Shown here in pieces: positions 27,682 to 35,615 of a DNA stretch of 64,000 nt. Below the pieces are notes generated by a model. That model was not told the DNA's origin. It did not search any database and saw only the letters and a list, made by a program, of their open reading frames with translations. The translations under genes and the position numbers were made by a program. Each line of letters opens with the position of its first letter. Within the stretch, counting starts at the first letter, position 1. The stretch comes from Gordonia terrae (lineage in GTDB: Bacteria > Actinomycetota > Actinomycetes > Mycobacteriales > Mycobacteriaceae), in the NCBI RefSeq assembly GCF_001698225.1, contig NZ_CP016594.1:2046001-2110000 (forward strand), in the 5' to 3' direction.

Positions 27682-28434
27682 GTGGCGCACGATCGTCGTC
27701 GACGCCTCACCGCGATCATCGCCGCGCTGGTCCTGGGAACGGGGCTCGCGGCGTGCGCGGCCGGTCCCGACGTCGCCGGCCCGGCGCCCCGGCCCGTCGA
27801 GGACGCGCATCTGCCGCCCGGTGTCGACACCACCTTCCGCTGGGCCGCCACCGGCGTCCTCGACCCGCAATCAGCCGAAGGCACCTTCGTCCGAGCCTTC
27901 ACCGAGTCCTTCGAACTCGCGAATGCCGGCCGGTCCGTGCGGTGGGGTTATCCCGGGTTCGTCGAGGCCGCCCCGTCGAACATCGATCAGATGGTCACGG
28001 CCTATCCCACCGATTCGTCGACGGGTCGCGAGGTCGGCACCGCCTTCTACAGCGCGCTGCGCCGGGTCGATGACAACGGATGGGTGCGAATCGTGCTGTG
28101 CCGCCACGGATACCGATCCGTGCAGCACGACGGTGGGTGGACCGTCGGCTTCGACACCCCGCGGCCGGTCGAGATCGACATCCGGCGGGTCGGGGACGAT
28201 CCCGCGGCCGCGACACGCGGTGGTGAACGGACCCCGGGCGCCGATGTGTTCGGCGGGTGGTTCACCTCCCGCTACGACTTCGCGGCGCTGTATCCGACCC
28301 CGACAGCGGATCAGAAGTCCTGCGCGGCACTGACTCCGGCGGGGATGCCGCACTGGCTGCCGGCGGCCGCCACCGAACCGTGGCCGTCGCTGTCGCCGTC
28401 GCCGGGATGGTCGAGCTACCCCGGCGCAGCCTGA
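27682..28434 (+). CDS. Putative lipoprotein of unknown function
   Basis: A protein of about 250 residues with an arginine-rich N-terminus, a hydrophobic segment and a lipobox LAAC (Cys about 25), so it is probably exported and anchored on the outer face of the cell membrane. The rest is not recognised; it contains a central WVRIVLCRHGYRSVQ and ends proline/serine-rich. The start is uncertain: GTG at 27682 has GAAGCGGG upstream, while another GTG lies at 27673. It converges with the aldehyde oxidase genes, 11 bases apart. Confidence 0.65.
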   Translation: MAHDRRRRLTAIIAALVLGTGLAACAAGPDVAGPAPRPVEDAHLPPGVDTTFRWAATGVLDPQSAEGTFVRAFTESFELANAGRSVRWGYPGFVEAAPSNIDQMVTAYPTDSSTGREVGTAFYSALRRVDDNGWVRIVLCRHGYRSVQHDGGWTVGFDTPRPVEIDIRRVGDDPAAATRGGERTPGADVFGGWFTSRYDFAALYPTPTADQKSCAALTPAGMPHWLPAAATEPWPSLSPSPGWSSYPGAA

Positions 28435-28445
28435 TCCCGCACGGA

Positions 28446-30551
28446 CTACTGGTCGGGCAACCCGTCGAGCAGGTCGTCGCAGTGCACCGGGAGATCGCGG
28501 ACCCGCACCCCGGTGGCGTTGTGGATCGCGTTGACCACGGCCGCGGCGCTGCCCACGATGCCGATCTCGCCCGCACCGCGTGAACCCATCGGGGTGGCGT
28601 GCTCGTCGCGGTCGTCGAGACAGATCGCGTCGACGTCGGCGATGTCGGCGTGCACCGGGATGTGGTACTCGGCGAGGTCCTGGGTGACCACGTGCCCGAA
28701 GCGGTGATCGCGAACGCTCTCCTCGTGCAGCGCCATCGAGATGCCGAAGGTCATCCCGCCGATGAGCTGCGAGCGGACGGTGCGGGGATTGATGGCACGC
28801 CCGATGGAGAACACCCCGAGCATGCGCGGGATCCGGATCTCGCCGGTGTCCACGTCGACGCGGACCTCGACGAAGTGCGCTCCGAACGAGGCCACCGTGA
28901 ACTTCTCGAGATCGGGGTTGTCGGCTGCCTCCGCGCTGAGCTCGGCGCCCTCGGGCGGATCGTCGCCGAATCGCGCGCGGAACTGATGCGCGGCGGTGAC
29001 GATCGCCGATCCCCAGGACGAGGTGCCCGACGAGCCGCCGGCGACGGTCGCGCTCGGGAGAGCGCTGTCGCCGATCTCGATGTCGACGACGTCGGTGGGC
29101 ACCCCGAGCGCGTCGGCGGCGATGAGCAGCAGCGTCGTCCACGCGCCGGTGCCGATGTCGGTGGCGGCGATCCGCACGGAGTAGCGGCCGGACCGGTGGG
29201 TTATCGACGCCTCGTTCCCGGGCTGCACCATGTGGGGATAGGTCGATGATGCGACACCCAGTCCGATGAGGTGCCGGCCGTCGCGTCGGGACCCGGGTTC
29301 GGTGGAACGCCGGTCCCAGCCGAATCGGTCGGCGCCCTCGCGGAGACAGTCCAGGAGCCGCCTCGACGACCACGGGTTGCCCGTCTCGGGGTCCTCGGGC
29401 GGTTCGTTGCGCACGCGCAGCTCGATGGGGTCGATCCCGATCGCGTGTGCGAGTTCGTCCATCGCCACCTCGCCGGCGAACATCCCCGGCGCCTCGCCGG
29501 GCGCGCGCATCCAGAAGGGGACCGGAACGTCGAGCGGGACGACGTGGTGGTCGGTCCGGCGGTTCTCGACGGCATACATCGACCGGGAGGTGACCGCGGC
29601 CTGCTCGGCGAATTCCTTGACGTGCGCGCTGTGCGTGTGTGCTTCGTGAACCAGGGCGGTGAGGTGGCCGTCGCGGTCGGCGGCGAGTCGCAGCCGCGAT
29701 CGTGTGGGCGCGCGGTGTCCGACATAGGCGAACATGTGCTGCCGGGTCACGGCGAATTTCACCGCTCGCCCGGGCAGGCTCATCGCTGCGAATGCGGCCA
29801 GCACGTCGTGGGAATGCGGGGACCCCTTGGAGCCGAATCCGCCGCCCACGTGCGGCGCGACGACTCTCATCTGATCGGGTTCGAGTCCGAGCACCGGAGC
29901 CAGCGCGGACACCACGCCCTGCGTCGACTGGGTCGAGTCGTACAGCGTCAGCGTCGACTCGGCGGGCTGCCACGTCGCCACGACGGTGTGGGGCTCCATC
30001 GGGTTGTTGTGCTCTTCCGGCGTCGAGTACCACTCGTCGATCGTGACGACGCCGGACTCGCCACGTCCCCCGGTAGCCTCGTCGAGAACACGATCCGGGT
30101 CCCCGTCCAGCGAGGTCGGCTCGAACCCGCCGTTGACCTGCTCGGGCCGGTAGCTGTCGGGGTGGTCCACGCGGAACTCGGTGTCGTGATCGTCGTCGTC
30201 GTAGGTCACGATCACGGCCGCCGCGGCCTCCCGGGCAGTCTCGGGACTCTCCGCGACGACGGCGCCGATGAGCTGGCCGCGGTAGGCGATCTCCGGTGAC
30301 TGCAGGATCGTCAGGTCACCGTTCGAGGTGTCTGCCAGCCGGGGTGCGTTCTCATGGGTGAGGATCAGGAGGACGCCGGACGTCGACTCGGCTGCGGCGG
30401 TGTCGAATCCGGTCACGCGGCCACGCGCGACGGCGGCGGTGATCGGCCACAGGTACACCGCGTCGGTGAGATGTTCGTACGCGTACGGCGCTGTGCCGCG
30501 GACCTTGTCGGCGCCGTCGATCCGGGCGTGTGAGGTGCCGATGGCGGTCAT
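28446..30551 (-). CDS. PaoC/YagR-like molybdopterin subunit of an aldehyde oxidase
   Basis: A 701-residue molybdopterin-binding catalytic subunit of a xanthine-oxidase-family enzyme. HVGGGFGSKG (near residue 235) binds the cofactor and RGAGEIG near the C-terminus holds the catalytic glutamate. The compact size and the two accompanying subunits match the E. coli PaoABC (YagTSR) aldehyde oxidase, which oxidises aromatic aldehydes. The ATG overlaps the FAD-subunit stop by 4 bases. No Tat signal is seen on the iron-sulfur subunit, so this complex is probably cytoplasmic, unlike E. coli PaoABC. Confidence 0.88.
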   Translation of the reverse strand: MTAIGTSHARIDGADKVRGTAPYAYEHLTDAVYLWPITAAVARGRVTGFDTAAAESTSGVLLILTHENAPRLADTSNGDLTILQSPEIAYRGQLIGAVVAESPETAREAAAAVIVTYDDDDHDTEFRVDHPDSYRPEQVNGGFEPTSLDGDPDRVLDEATGGRGESGVVTIDEWYSTPEEHNNPMEPHTVVATWQPAESTLTLYDSTQSTQGVVSALAPVLGLEPDQMRVVAPHVGGGFGSKGSPHSHDVLAAFAAMSLPGRAVKFAVTRQHMFAYVGHRAPTRSRLRLAADRDGHLTALVHEAHTHSAHVKEFAEQAAVTSRSMYAVENRRTDHHVVPLDVPVPFWMRAPGEAPGMFAGEVAMDELAHAIGIDPIELRVRNEPPEDPETGNPWSSRRLLDCLREGADRFGWDRRSTEPGSRRDGRHLIGLGVASSTYPHMVQPGNEASITHRSGRYSVRIAATDIGTGAWTTLLLIAADALGVPTDVVDIEIGDSALPSATVAGGSSGTSSWGSAIVTAAHQFRARFGDDPPEGAELSAEAADNPDLEKFTVASFGAHFVEVRVDVDTGEIRIPRMLGVFSIGRAINPRTVRSQLIGGMTFGISMALHEESVRDHRFGHVVTQDLAEYHIPVHADIADVDAICLDDRDEHATPMGSRGAGEIGIVGSAAAVVNAIHNATGVRVRDLPVHCDDLLDGLPDQ

Positions 30552-31531
30552 CGGGTGCTCAGTTCCCGCAGGGTGGCGACCAGGGTGCGTCGTGCGAGCG
30601 GCACCTTGAATTCGTTTCCGTCCAGACCGCGCGCGTCGCCGAGTTCGGCATCGGCTGCCGCGGCGAAGAGTTCGGTCGACGGACGCTGTCCGCGCACCAC
30701 GGATTCGGCGCGTTCGGCGCGCCAGGGCTTGTGGGCGACACCGCCGAGTGCGATGCGTGCCTCACCGATCACGTCACCGTCCATGCGCAGCTCGGCGGCG
30801 ACGGACACGAGCGCGAAGGCGTAGGAGGCGCGGTCACGGACCTTGCGATAGGTCGACGCCGAGTCGGGCGGCGGTGGCGGCACGTCGATGGCCACGATGA
30901 CGTCGTGCGGTTCGAGGACCGTGTCCCGCTCCGGATGCTCCCCCGGAAGCCGGTACAGATCGAGGATGTCCACGACGCGCTCGCCGTCGGGACCCTGCAC
31001 CACCACGCGGGCGTCGAGTGCGGTCAGGGCGACGGCCATGTCCGACGGGTGGGTGGCCACGCAGGCGTCGGACGCGCCCAGGATGGCGTGGTACCGGGTG
31101 TAGCCTCCGATGGCCGAGCAACCCGAGCCCGGCGTCCGCTTGTTGCACGGCGTCGTGACGTCCTGGAAGTACACGCACCGCGTGCGTTGCAGCAGGTTGC
31201 CCGCGTTGGTCGCGAGGTTGCGCAACTGTGGTGACGCCCCCGAGAGGAGCGCGCGCGCCAGCACCGGGTAGCGGCGTCGGACCAGGGGGTGGGCGGCGGT
31301 GTCGGCGTTGCGCGCGGTGCCGCCCAGACGCAGCGAACCGTCCGGCCGTTCGGTGATGCCGTCGAGCGGGAGGCGCGAGATGTCGAGCAGGGCAGGCGGA
31401 TCGGCAACACCGAGCTTCATGTGGTCGACGAGGTTGGTGCCGCCGGCGATCAGCTTCGCACCGTCGTGGTCGCGCAGGAATGCGACAGCGCCGGCCACAT
31501 CGGTCGCGCGGTCGTAGGTGAACGGGATCAT
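30548..31531 (-). CDS. PaoB/YagS-like FAD subunit with an extra iron-sulfur site
   Basis: A 327-residue flavoprotein with FAD motifs LIAGGTNLVDHMK (27-39) and TNAGNLLQRTRC. Cysteines 119, 129, 138 and 157 (RCVYFQDVTTPCNKR, GSGCSAIGG, DACVATHPSDM) match the cysteine-rich insert that binds an additional [4Fe-4S] cluster in PaoB-type subunits and is absent from ordinary CoxM proteins. It forms the middle gene of a three-gene operon, with 4-bp overlaps on both sides, which argues for fixed stoichiometry of the complex. Confidence 0.9.
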   Translation of the reverse strand: MIPFTYDRATDVAGAVAFLRDHDGAKLIAGGTNLVDHMKLGVADPPALLDISRLPLDGITERPDGSLRLGGTARNADTAAHPLVRRRYPVLARALLSGASPQLRNLATNAGNLLQRTRCVYFQDVTTPCNKRTPGSGCSAIGGYTRYHAILGASDACVATHPSDMAVALTALDARVVVQGPDGERVVDILDLYRLPGEHPERDTVLEPHDVIVAIDVPPPPPDSASTYRKVRDRASYAFALVSVAAELRMDGDVIGEARIALGGVAHKPWRAERAESVVRGQRPSTELFAAAADAELGDARGLDGNEFKVPLARRTLVATLRELSTR

Positions 31532-32049
31532 CGATCGGCCACCTGTCGGATCGCGGCGAGAATGTTGGGGTAGGCCGCGCAGCGGCAGAGGTTGCCGCTC
31601 ATCCGTTCCCGGATCTCGTCGTCGGCCAGACCGTTCGCGTCATCGGTGGCCGCGGGGTCGAGGTCCTCGGTGACGTGGCTCGGGTGGCCCTGTTTCGCCT
31701 CGTCGAGCATGCCGACCGCCGAGCACAGCTGGCCGGGGGTGCAGTAGCCGCACTGGAAGGCGTCCTCGTCGATGAACGCCTCCTGCATCTCGTGCAGGTC
31801 GTCGCCGTCACCGAGCCCCTCGGCGGTCACGATCTCGGTGCCCTCATAGGCCACCGCGAACGACAGGCAGCTGACGATCCGGCGACCGTCGACCAGCACA
31901 GTGCACGAGCCGCACTGCCCGTGGTCGCATCCCTTCTTGGGGGAGAAGATGCCCAGGCGGTCGCGGAGGCCGTCGAGCAGGGTCGTGCGCGTGTCCACGA
32001 CGACGTCGCGGAGGGCACCGTTCACGGACAGCGAGATTCTGGCTTCCAC
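31528..32049 (-). CDS. PaoA/YagT-like 2Fe-2S subunit
   Basis: A 173-residue ferredoxin-like subunit with two [2Fe-2S] sites: CDHGQCGSC plus Cys61, then CGYC (100-103) with CRC (155-157). An acidic insert (about 122-145) separates the second pair of motifs, as in YagT. The GTG at 32049 is taken as start because the domain begins there (ARISLSVNG); no strong ribosome binding site is visible and no Tat signal precedes it. It is the first gene of the three-subunit operon and divergent from the NADH dehydrogenase gene, 54 bases away. Confidence 0.87.
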   Translation of the reverse strand: MEARISLSVNGALRDVVVDTRTTLLDGLRDRLGIFSPKKGCDHGQCGSCTVLVDGRRIVSCLSFAVAYEGTEIVTAEGLGDGDDLHEMQEAFIDEDAFQCGYCTPGQLCSAVGMLDEAKQGHPSHVTEDLDPAATDDANGLADDEIRERMSGNLCRCAAYPNILAAIRQVADR

Positions 32050-32103
32050 ATCGCGGGGCGTACCCGACGTCCCGGGCGGTAAACACCCGCCGCAGGCGCG
32101 GGA

Positions 32104-33435
32104 ATGTCTGGAACAATCGGCCGGGTGGCCACCCCAAGACCCAGAGTTGTCGTCATCGGCGCCGGATTCGCGGGCATGCACTGTGTCCGCCGGCTCAAGA
32201 ACGAGCCGGTCGACGTCACCGTCGTCGACCGCGGAACCAGTCACTTGTTCCAACCGCTGCTGTATCAGTGCGCCACCGGGCTGCTGTCGGAAGGCGCGAT
32301 CTCCAGCCCGGTCCGTCATCTGACACGCAGGCACAAGAACCTCGACGTGGTGCTCGGCGAGGCATCGGACATCGACGTCGACGCCCGCGAGCTGACGGTC
32401 GATCGCATCGACGGATCGTCCTTTCGCCTGTCGTACGACCATCTGGTGGTCGCGGCCGGGATGCGCACCGCCTACCGCGGCAACGAGGACTTCGCCGCCC
32501 ACGCACCGGGAATGAAAACCCTCGACGACGCGCTGTCCATCCGGCGCAAGATCATGGCCGCGTTCGAGATGGCCGAGACGGTCACCGACCCGGAGGAGCA
32601 GCGATCCTGGCTCACCTTCGCGGTGGCCGGCGGCGGGCCGACCGGAGTCGAGCTCGCGGGGCAGATCCGGGAGGTCGCGACGCTCGCGCTCGAGCGCGAG
32701 TTCGATGCGATCGATCCGGCGCAGGCGCGGGTGCTGCTCCTGCACGGCGGTGATCGGGTGTTGCCGTCGTTCTCCACCAAGCTGTCGGCCAGGGCCCAGC
32801 GCACACTCGACGAACTCGGGGTCGAGACCCACCTCGGCGTACACGTGACCGGTGTGGGGGAGGACCACGTCGAGACGACCCGCAAGGCCGACGGCGACAA
32901 GCAGACGTACCCCGCGCGGACGACGCTGTGGACGACCGGTGTCGAGGCCGTCCCGTTCGCCACCACGCTCGCCCGGGCGCTGGGAGCCGACCAGGACCGC
33001 GGCGGCCGGATACCGGTGGAAGCCGACCTGTCGGTCCCGGGTCACCCCGACGTCTTCGTGTGCGGTGACATGAGCGCTTACCGCGACCTCCCGGGGGTCG
33101 CCGAGGTGGCCATGCAGGGCGGTCGGCACGTCGGCGCGGTGATCGCCGAAACCGTTGCGGGGCAAACGGACCGGTCCCCGTTCAAGTACCGCGACCTCGG
33201 CACGGCGGCCTACATCGCGCGCCGGCACGCGATCGTGCAGTCGGGACCCCTGCAACTGTCGGGCTTCCTGGGCTGGGTCGCGTGGGGTGTCATCCACATC
33301 GCGTTCCTGGCGGGTGTGCGCAATCGGATGGGCACCGTGATGACCTGGGGCGCAACGCTGCTCACCGACAGTCGGCGAGAGCGCGCGATCACCTACGGCG
33401 ACCCGGAGACGGCGCGGCAACCGTACGGGCAGTGA
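32104..33435 (+). CDS. ndh: Type II NADH dehydrogenase
   Basis: A 443-residue membrane-associated flavoprotein that oxidises NADH and reduces menaquinone without pumping protons. The FAD motif VVVIGAGFAG lies at about 15-24 and the NADH motif AGGGPTGVELAG near 177-188; VFVCGDMS is the second FAD contact, and the C-terminal hydrophobic stretch (GWVAWGVIHIAFLAG) anchors it to the membrane. Two starts are possible, ATG at 32104 or GTG at 32125; neither has a clear ribosome binding site. It is followed by tandem intergenic repeats rather than a gene. Confidence 0.88.
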   Translation: MSGTIGRVATPRPRVVVIGAGFAGMHCVRRLKNEPVDVTVVDRGTSHLFQPLLYQCATGLLSEGAISSPVRHLTRRHKNLDVVLGEASDIDVDARELTVDRIDGSSFRLSYDHLVVAAGMRTAYRGNEDFAAHAPGMKTLDDALSIRRKIMAAFEMAETVTDPEEQRSWLTFAVAGGGPTGVELAGQIREVATLALEREFDAIDPAQARVLLLHGGDRVLPSFSTKLSARAQRTLDELGVETHLGVHVTGVGEDHVETTRKADGDKQTYPARTTLWTTGVEAVPFATTLARALGADQDRGGRIPVEADLSVPGHPDVFVCGDMSAYRDLPGVAEVAMQGGRHVGAVIAETVAGQTDRSPFKYRDLGTAAYIARRHAIVQSGPLQLSGFLGWVAWGVIHIAFLAGVRNRMGTVMTWGATLLTDSRRERAITYGDPETARQPYGQ

Positions 33436-33443
33436 CGGGATCG

Positions 33444-33550
33444 ATTCGGCCCGCTCGCTTCGCTCCCGGCGCCGGGTTCATTCGGCCCGCTCGCTTCGCT
33501 CCCGGCGCCGGGTTCATTCGGCCCGCTCGCTTCGCTCCCGGCGCCGGGGG
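33444..33550. repeat. Three tandem 36-bp intergenic repeats
   Basis: Copies start at 33444, 33480 and 33516 and share ATTCGGCCCGCTCGCTTCGC followed by a perfect 12-bp palindrome CCCGGCGCCGGG. They fill the gap between ndh and the nitronate monooxygenase gene. Each unit could form a GC hairpin in RNA. There are no spacers of differing sequence, so it is not a CRISPR array. Confidence 0.9.
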
Positions 33551-33611
33551 TTGATGCGGCCCGGGTTCCGGTCGAACGCTTGTCCGTGACCCCCTGGCCT
33601 GGTATTCAGAG

Positions 33612-33625
33612 TAGAACACGTTCTA
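33612..33625. promoter_or_regulatory. KstR-like palindromic site
   Basis: TAGAACACGTTCTA fits exactly the TNNAACNNGTTNNA pattern known for the cholesterol-catabolism repressor KstR, a TetR-family protein. It ends 24 bases before the ATG of the nitronate-monooxygenase-family gene, a repressor position. Other TetR-type lipid regulators bind similar sequences, so the assignment is tentative. Confidence 0.55.
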
Positions 33626-33649
33626 ATTCTGACCGGCGAGGAGTCCTGC

Positions 33650-34777
33650 ATGCACACCCCGATCTGTGATGAGCTCGGTATCGAGTTCCCGATCTTCGCG
33701 TTCACCCACTGCCGCGACGTGGTGGTCGCGGTGAGCAAGGCGGGCGGATTCGGGGTGCTCGGCGCGGTCGGGTTCACCCCGGAGGAGCTCGAGATCGAGC
33801 TGAACTGGATCGACGAGCACATCGGCGACCGCCCCTACGGCGTCGACATCGTCATCCCGAACAAGTACGAGGGCATGGACTCGAACATGTCGGGTGACGA
33901 GCTCACCAAGATGCTGCAGTCGATGGTCCCGGCGGAGACCCTCGACTTCGGACGCAAGCTCCTGCGTGACCACGGTGTGCCGCTCAACGAGGACAGCGAC
34001 AACTCCCTGCAGCTCCTGGGCTGGACCGAGGCGACGGCCACCCCGCAGGTCGAGATCGCGCTGCAGCATCCCAAGGTCACCCTGATCGCGAACGCGCTCG
34101 GGACGCCGCCCGCCGACATGATCGAGAAGATCCAGGCCGCGGGCCGCAAGGTGGCCGCGCTCTGCGGATCGCCGAAGCAGGCGCGCAAGCACGCCGACGC
34201 AGGCGTCGACATCATCATCGCCCAGGGCGGCGAAGGCGGCGGTCACTGCGGCGAGGTGGGTTCCATCGTGCTCTGGCCGCAGGTGGTCAAAGAGGTTGCG
34301 CCGGTGCCGGTTCTGGCTGCCGGGGGCATCGGCAGCGGTGAGCAGATCGCGGCGGCCCTCGCGCTCGGTGCGCAGGGCGCGTGGAGCGGTTCGCAGTGGC
34401 TGATGGTCGAAGAGGCGGAGAACACCCCGGTCCAGCAGCAGACCTACATCGACGCCTCCAGTCGCGACACGGTGCGCAGCCGGTCGTTCACCGGCAAGCC
34501 GTGCCGGATGCTGCGCAACGACTGGACCGAGGCCTGGGAGGACCCGAACAATCCCGATCCGTTGGGAATGCCGTTGCAGTACATGGTCTCCGGCATGGCG
34601 GTCGCGGCGACCCACAAGCACCCCGACGAGAGCATCGACGTCGCCTTCAACCCCGTCGGGCAGGTCGTCGGGCAGTTCCGCAAGGTCGAGAAGACCTCCG
34701 CGGTGATCGAACGGTGGGTCACCGAGTACATCGACGCGACGAGCAGTCTGGAGTCGTTCGCCAACGCGAACGCCTGA
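33650..34777 (+). CDS. Nitronate-monooxygenase-family FMN enzyme
   Basis: A 375-residue TIM-barrel flavoprotein annotated in most genomes as nitronate monooxygenase. The N-terminus (PIFAFTHCRDVVVAVSKAGG) and the FMN phosphate site (IIAQGGEGGGHCGEVGS, VLAAGGIGSGEQIAAAL) are clear. Actinobacterial proteins of this family include the steroid-ring enzyme IpdC, and a KstR-like operator in front of this gene supports a role in sterol or acyl-CoA breakdown rather than nitroalkane oxidation (inference). The ATG at 33650 follows GGCGAGGAG by 6 bases. Confidence 0.82.
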   Translation: MHTPICDELGIEFPIFAFTHCRDVVVAVSKAGGFGVLGAVGFTPEELEIELNWIDEHIGDRPYGVDIVIPNKYEGMDSNMSGDELTKMLQSMVPAETLDFGRKLLRDHGVPLNEDSDNSLQLLGWTEATATPQVEIALQHPKVTLIANALGTPPADMIEKIQAAGRKVAALCGSPKQARKHADAGVDIIIAQGGEGGGHCGEVGSIVLWPQVVKEVAPVPVLAAGGIGSGEQIAAALALGAQGAWSGSQWLMVEEAENTPVQQQTYIDASSRDTVRSRSFTGKPCRMLRNDWTEAWEDPNNPDPLGMPLQYMVSGMAVAATHKHPDESIDVAFNPVGQVVGQFRKVEKTSAVIERWVTEYIDATSSLESFANANA

Positions 34778-34796
34778 GCCGTCGACGGTGGCGATC

Positions 34797-35126
34797 TCAC
34801 TCGGTGAGGTCGCCGCCGGCCGCTCGCCAGCCGATGAGGCCGCCACTCATGTTGACGGCCTCGAATCCGTTCTCCACGAGGAGGTTCGCTGCACCGGCGG
34901 ATCTGATGCCGCCGGTGCAGAAGGCGATGAGGAGCCGGTCGTCGGGGAGTTCGGCGCAGCGCTCCGGCAGGGCCTCGAGTGGCATGTGCACCGCGCCCGG
35001 GATGTGGACGCGATTCCATTCGAACTCGCGTCGCACATCGACGACGACGGCGCCTTCGGCGACCAGGCGAAGCGCTTCGGCCGCGGGCACGGTCGGCGGA
35101 CGGCGGAGATAGTGGCGAACTCGCAC
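34797..35126 (-). CDS. Single-domain rhodanese-like sulfurtransferase
   Basis: A 109-residue rhodanese domain with the active-site loop FCTGGIRSAG, whose cysteine would carry persulfide, and the domain start VVVDVRREFEWNRVHIPGAVH. The GTG at 35126 is proposed because the domain begins shortly after; the ribosome binding site is unclear. It follows a MarR-family gene on the same strand, and a perfect inverted repeat covers its start region, so MarR control in response to reactive sulfur or oxidants is plausible (inference). Confidence 0.8.
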   Translation of the reverse strand: MRVRHYLRRPPTVPAAEALRLVAEGAVVVDVRREFEWNRVHIPGAVHMPLEALPERCAELPDDRLLIAFCTGGIRSAGAANLLVENGFEAVNMSGGLIGWRAAGGDLTE

Positions 35127-35127
35127 A

Positions 35128-35148
35128 ACCTTCAGTTTAGCTGAAGGT
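35128..35148. promoter_or_regulatory. Inverted repeat between marR and rhodanese genes, possible MarR operator
   Basis: ACCTTCAG (35128-35135) and CTGAAGGT (35141-35148) form a perfect 8-bp inverted repeat around TTTAG. It lies just upstream of the rhodanese GTG and just after the MarR stop codon. The symmetry and AT-rich centre are typical of MarR sites; it could also block the rhodanese start in RNA. Confidence 0.55.
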
Positions 35149-35154
35149 CGCGGA

Positions 35155-35565
35155 TCAGGATCTCGCCACGGCCTCGAAGTGCTCGGCAAGGGCCGCGGTG
35201 AGCCCGGGGTGGCGCTCGGCGAACTCGGCGTCGAGACGGGTGACCTGCTGCGCCGCCCGGGCGAGAAGATCCGTGCCGGCCGCGGTGATCCCCAGCGTCG
35301 ACGCAGCGCCGGCGTGCGCGGTCCGGTCGTCGACGAGTCCGGCGTCTACAAAGCCGGACACCGCGGTGTGGGCGCTCTGCACGGTGATCCGCGAGCGGCG
35401 GGCCAGTTCGCTGAACGAGATGCCGGGCGTGCCCCGGATGTGGCCCAGGAGACCGTATTTGCGCGGGGTCAGGCCGAGCGGTTTGAGCGCCGCCGCCAGC
35501 TCGGCCTCCCAGACGCGACCCACGGTGAGCAGCGTGACGGTGGGACTGAACGGCGGCTCCGGCAT
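35155..35565 (-). CDS. MarR-family transcriptional regulator
   Basis: A 136-residue winged-helix regulator of the MarR type: dimerisation helices at both ends, recognition segment FSELARRSRITVQSAHTAVSGFVDAGLV (about 50-77) and a wing near residues 80-90. MarR proteins usually repress neighbouring genes and release DNA on ligand binding or thiol oxidation; this one has no cysteine in the translated region, so ligand control is likelier. It lies 28 bases upstream of the rhodanese gene with the putative operator between them. Confidence 0.87.
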   Translation of the reverse strand: MPEPPFSPTVTLLTVGRVWEAELAAALKPLGLTPRKYGLLGHIRGTPGISFSELARRSRITVQSAHTAVSGFVDAGLVDDRTAHAGAASTLGITAAGTDLLARAAQQVTRLDAEFAERHPGLTAALAEHFEAVARS

Positions 35566-35615
35566 GGTCGCAGGCTAACAGCCGGCAGCGGCCTGCGGAC
35601 CCGTCGACCGCACGC

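Noticed and set aside
28400..28426. Hairpin CGCCGGG/CCCGGCG at the lipoprotein gene end as terminator
   Set aside because: It lies inside the coding sequence with a 13-base loop, so it may be chance in GC-rich DNA.
27871..30033. 720-codon minus-strand frame over the lipoprotein and aldehyde oxidase genes
   Set aside because: It is arginine-rich, crosses a lipoprotein gene on the other strand and a different frame of the oxidase gene, and has no domain.
33444..33550. CRISPR array
   Set aside because: The 36-bp units are contiguous with no variable spacers, and no cas gene is nearby.
35569..35597. Hairpin CGCAGGC/GCCTGCG as terminator of the amine oxidase gene
   Set aside because: It has only a 7-bp stem with a 15-base loop and overlaps the 5' region of the MarR gene; too weak to call.
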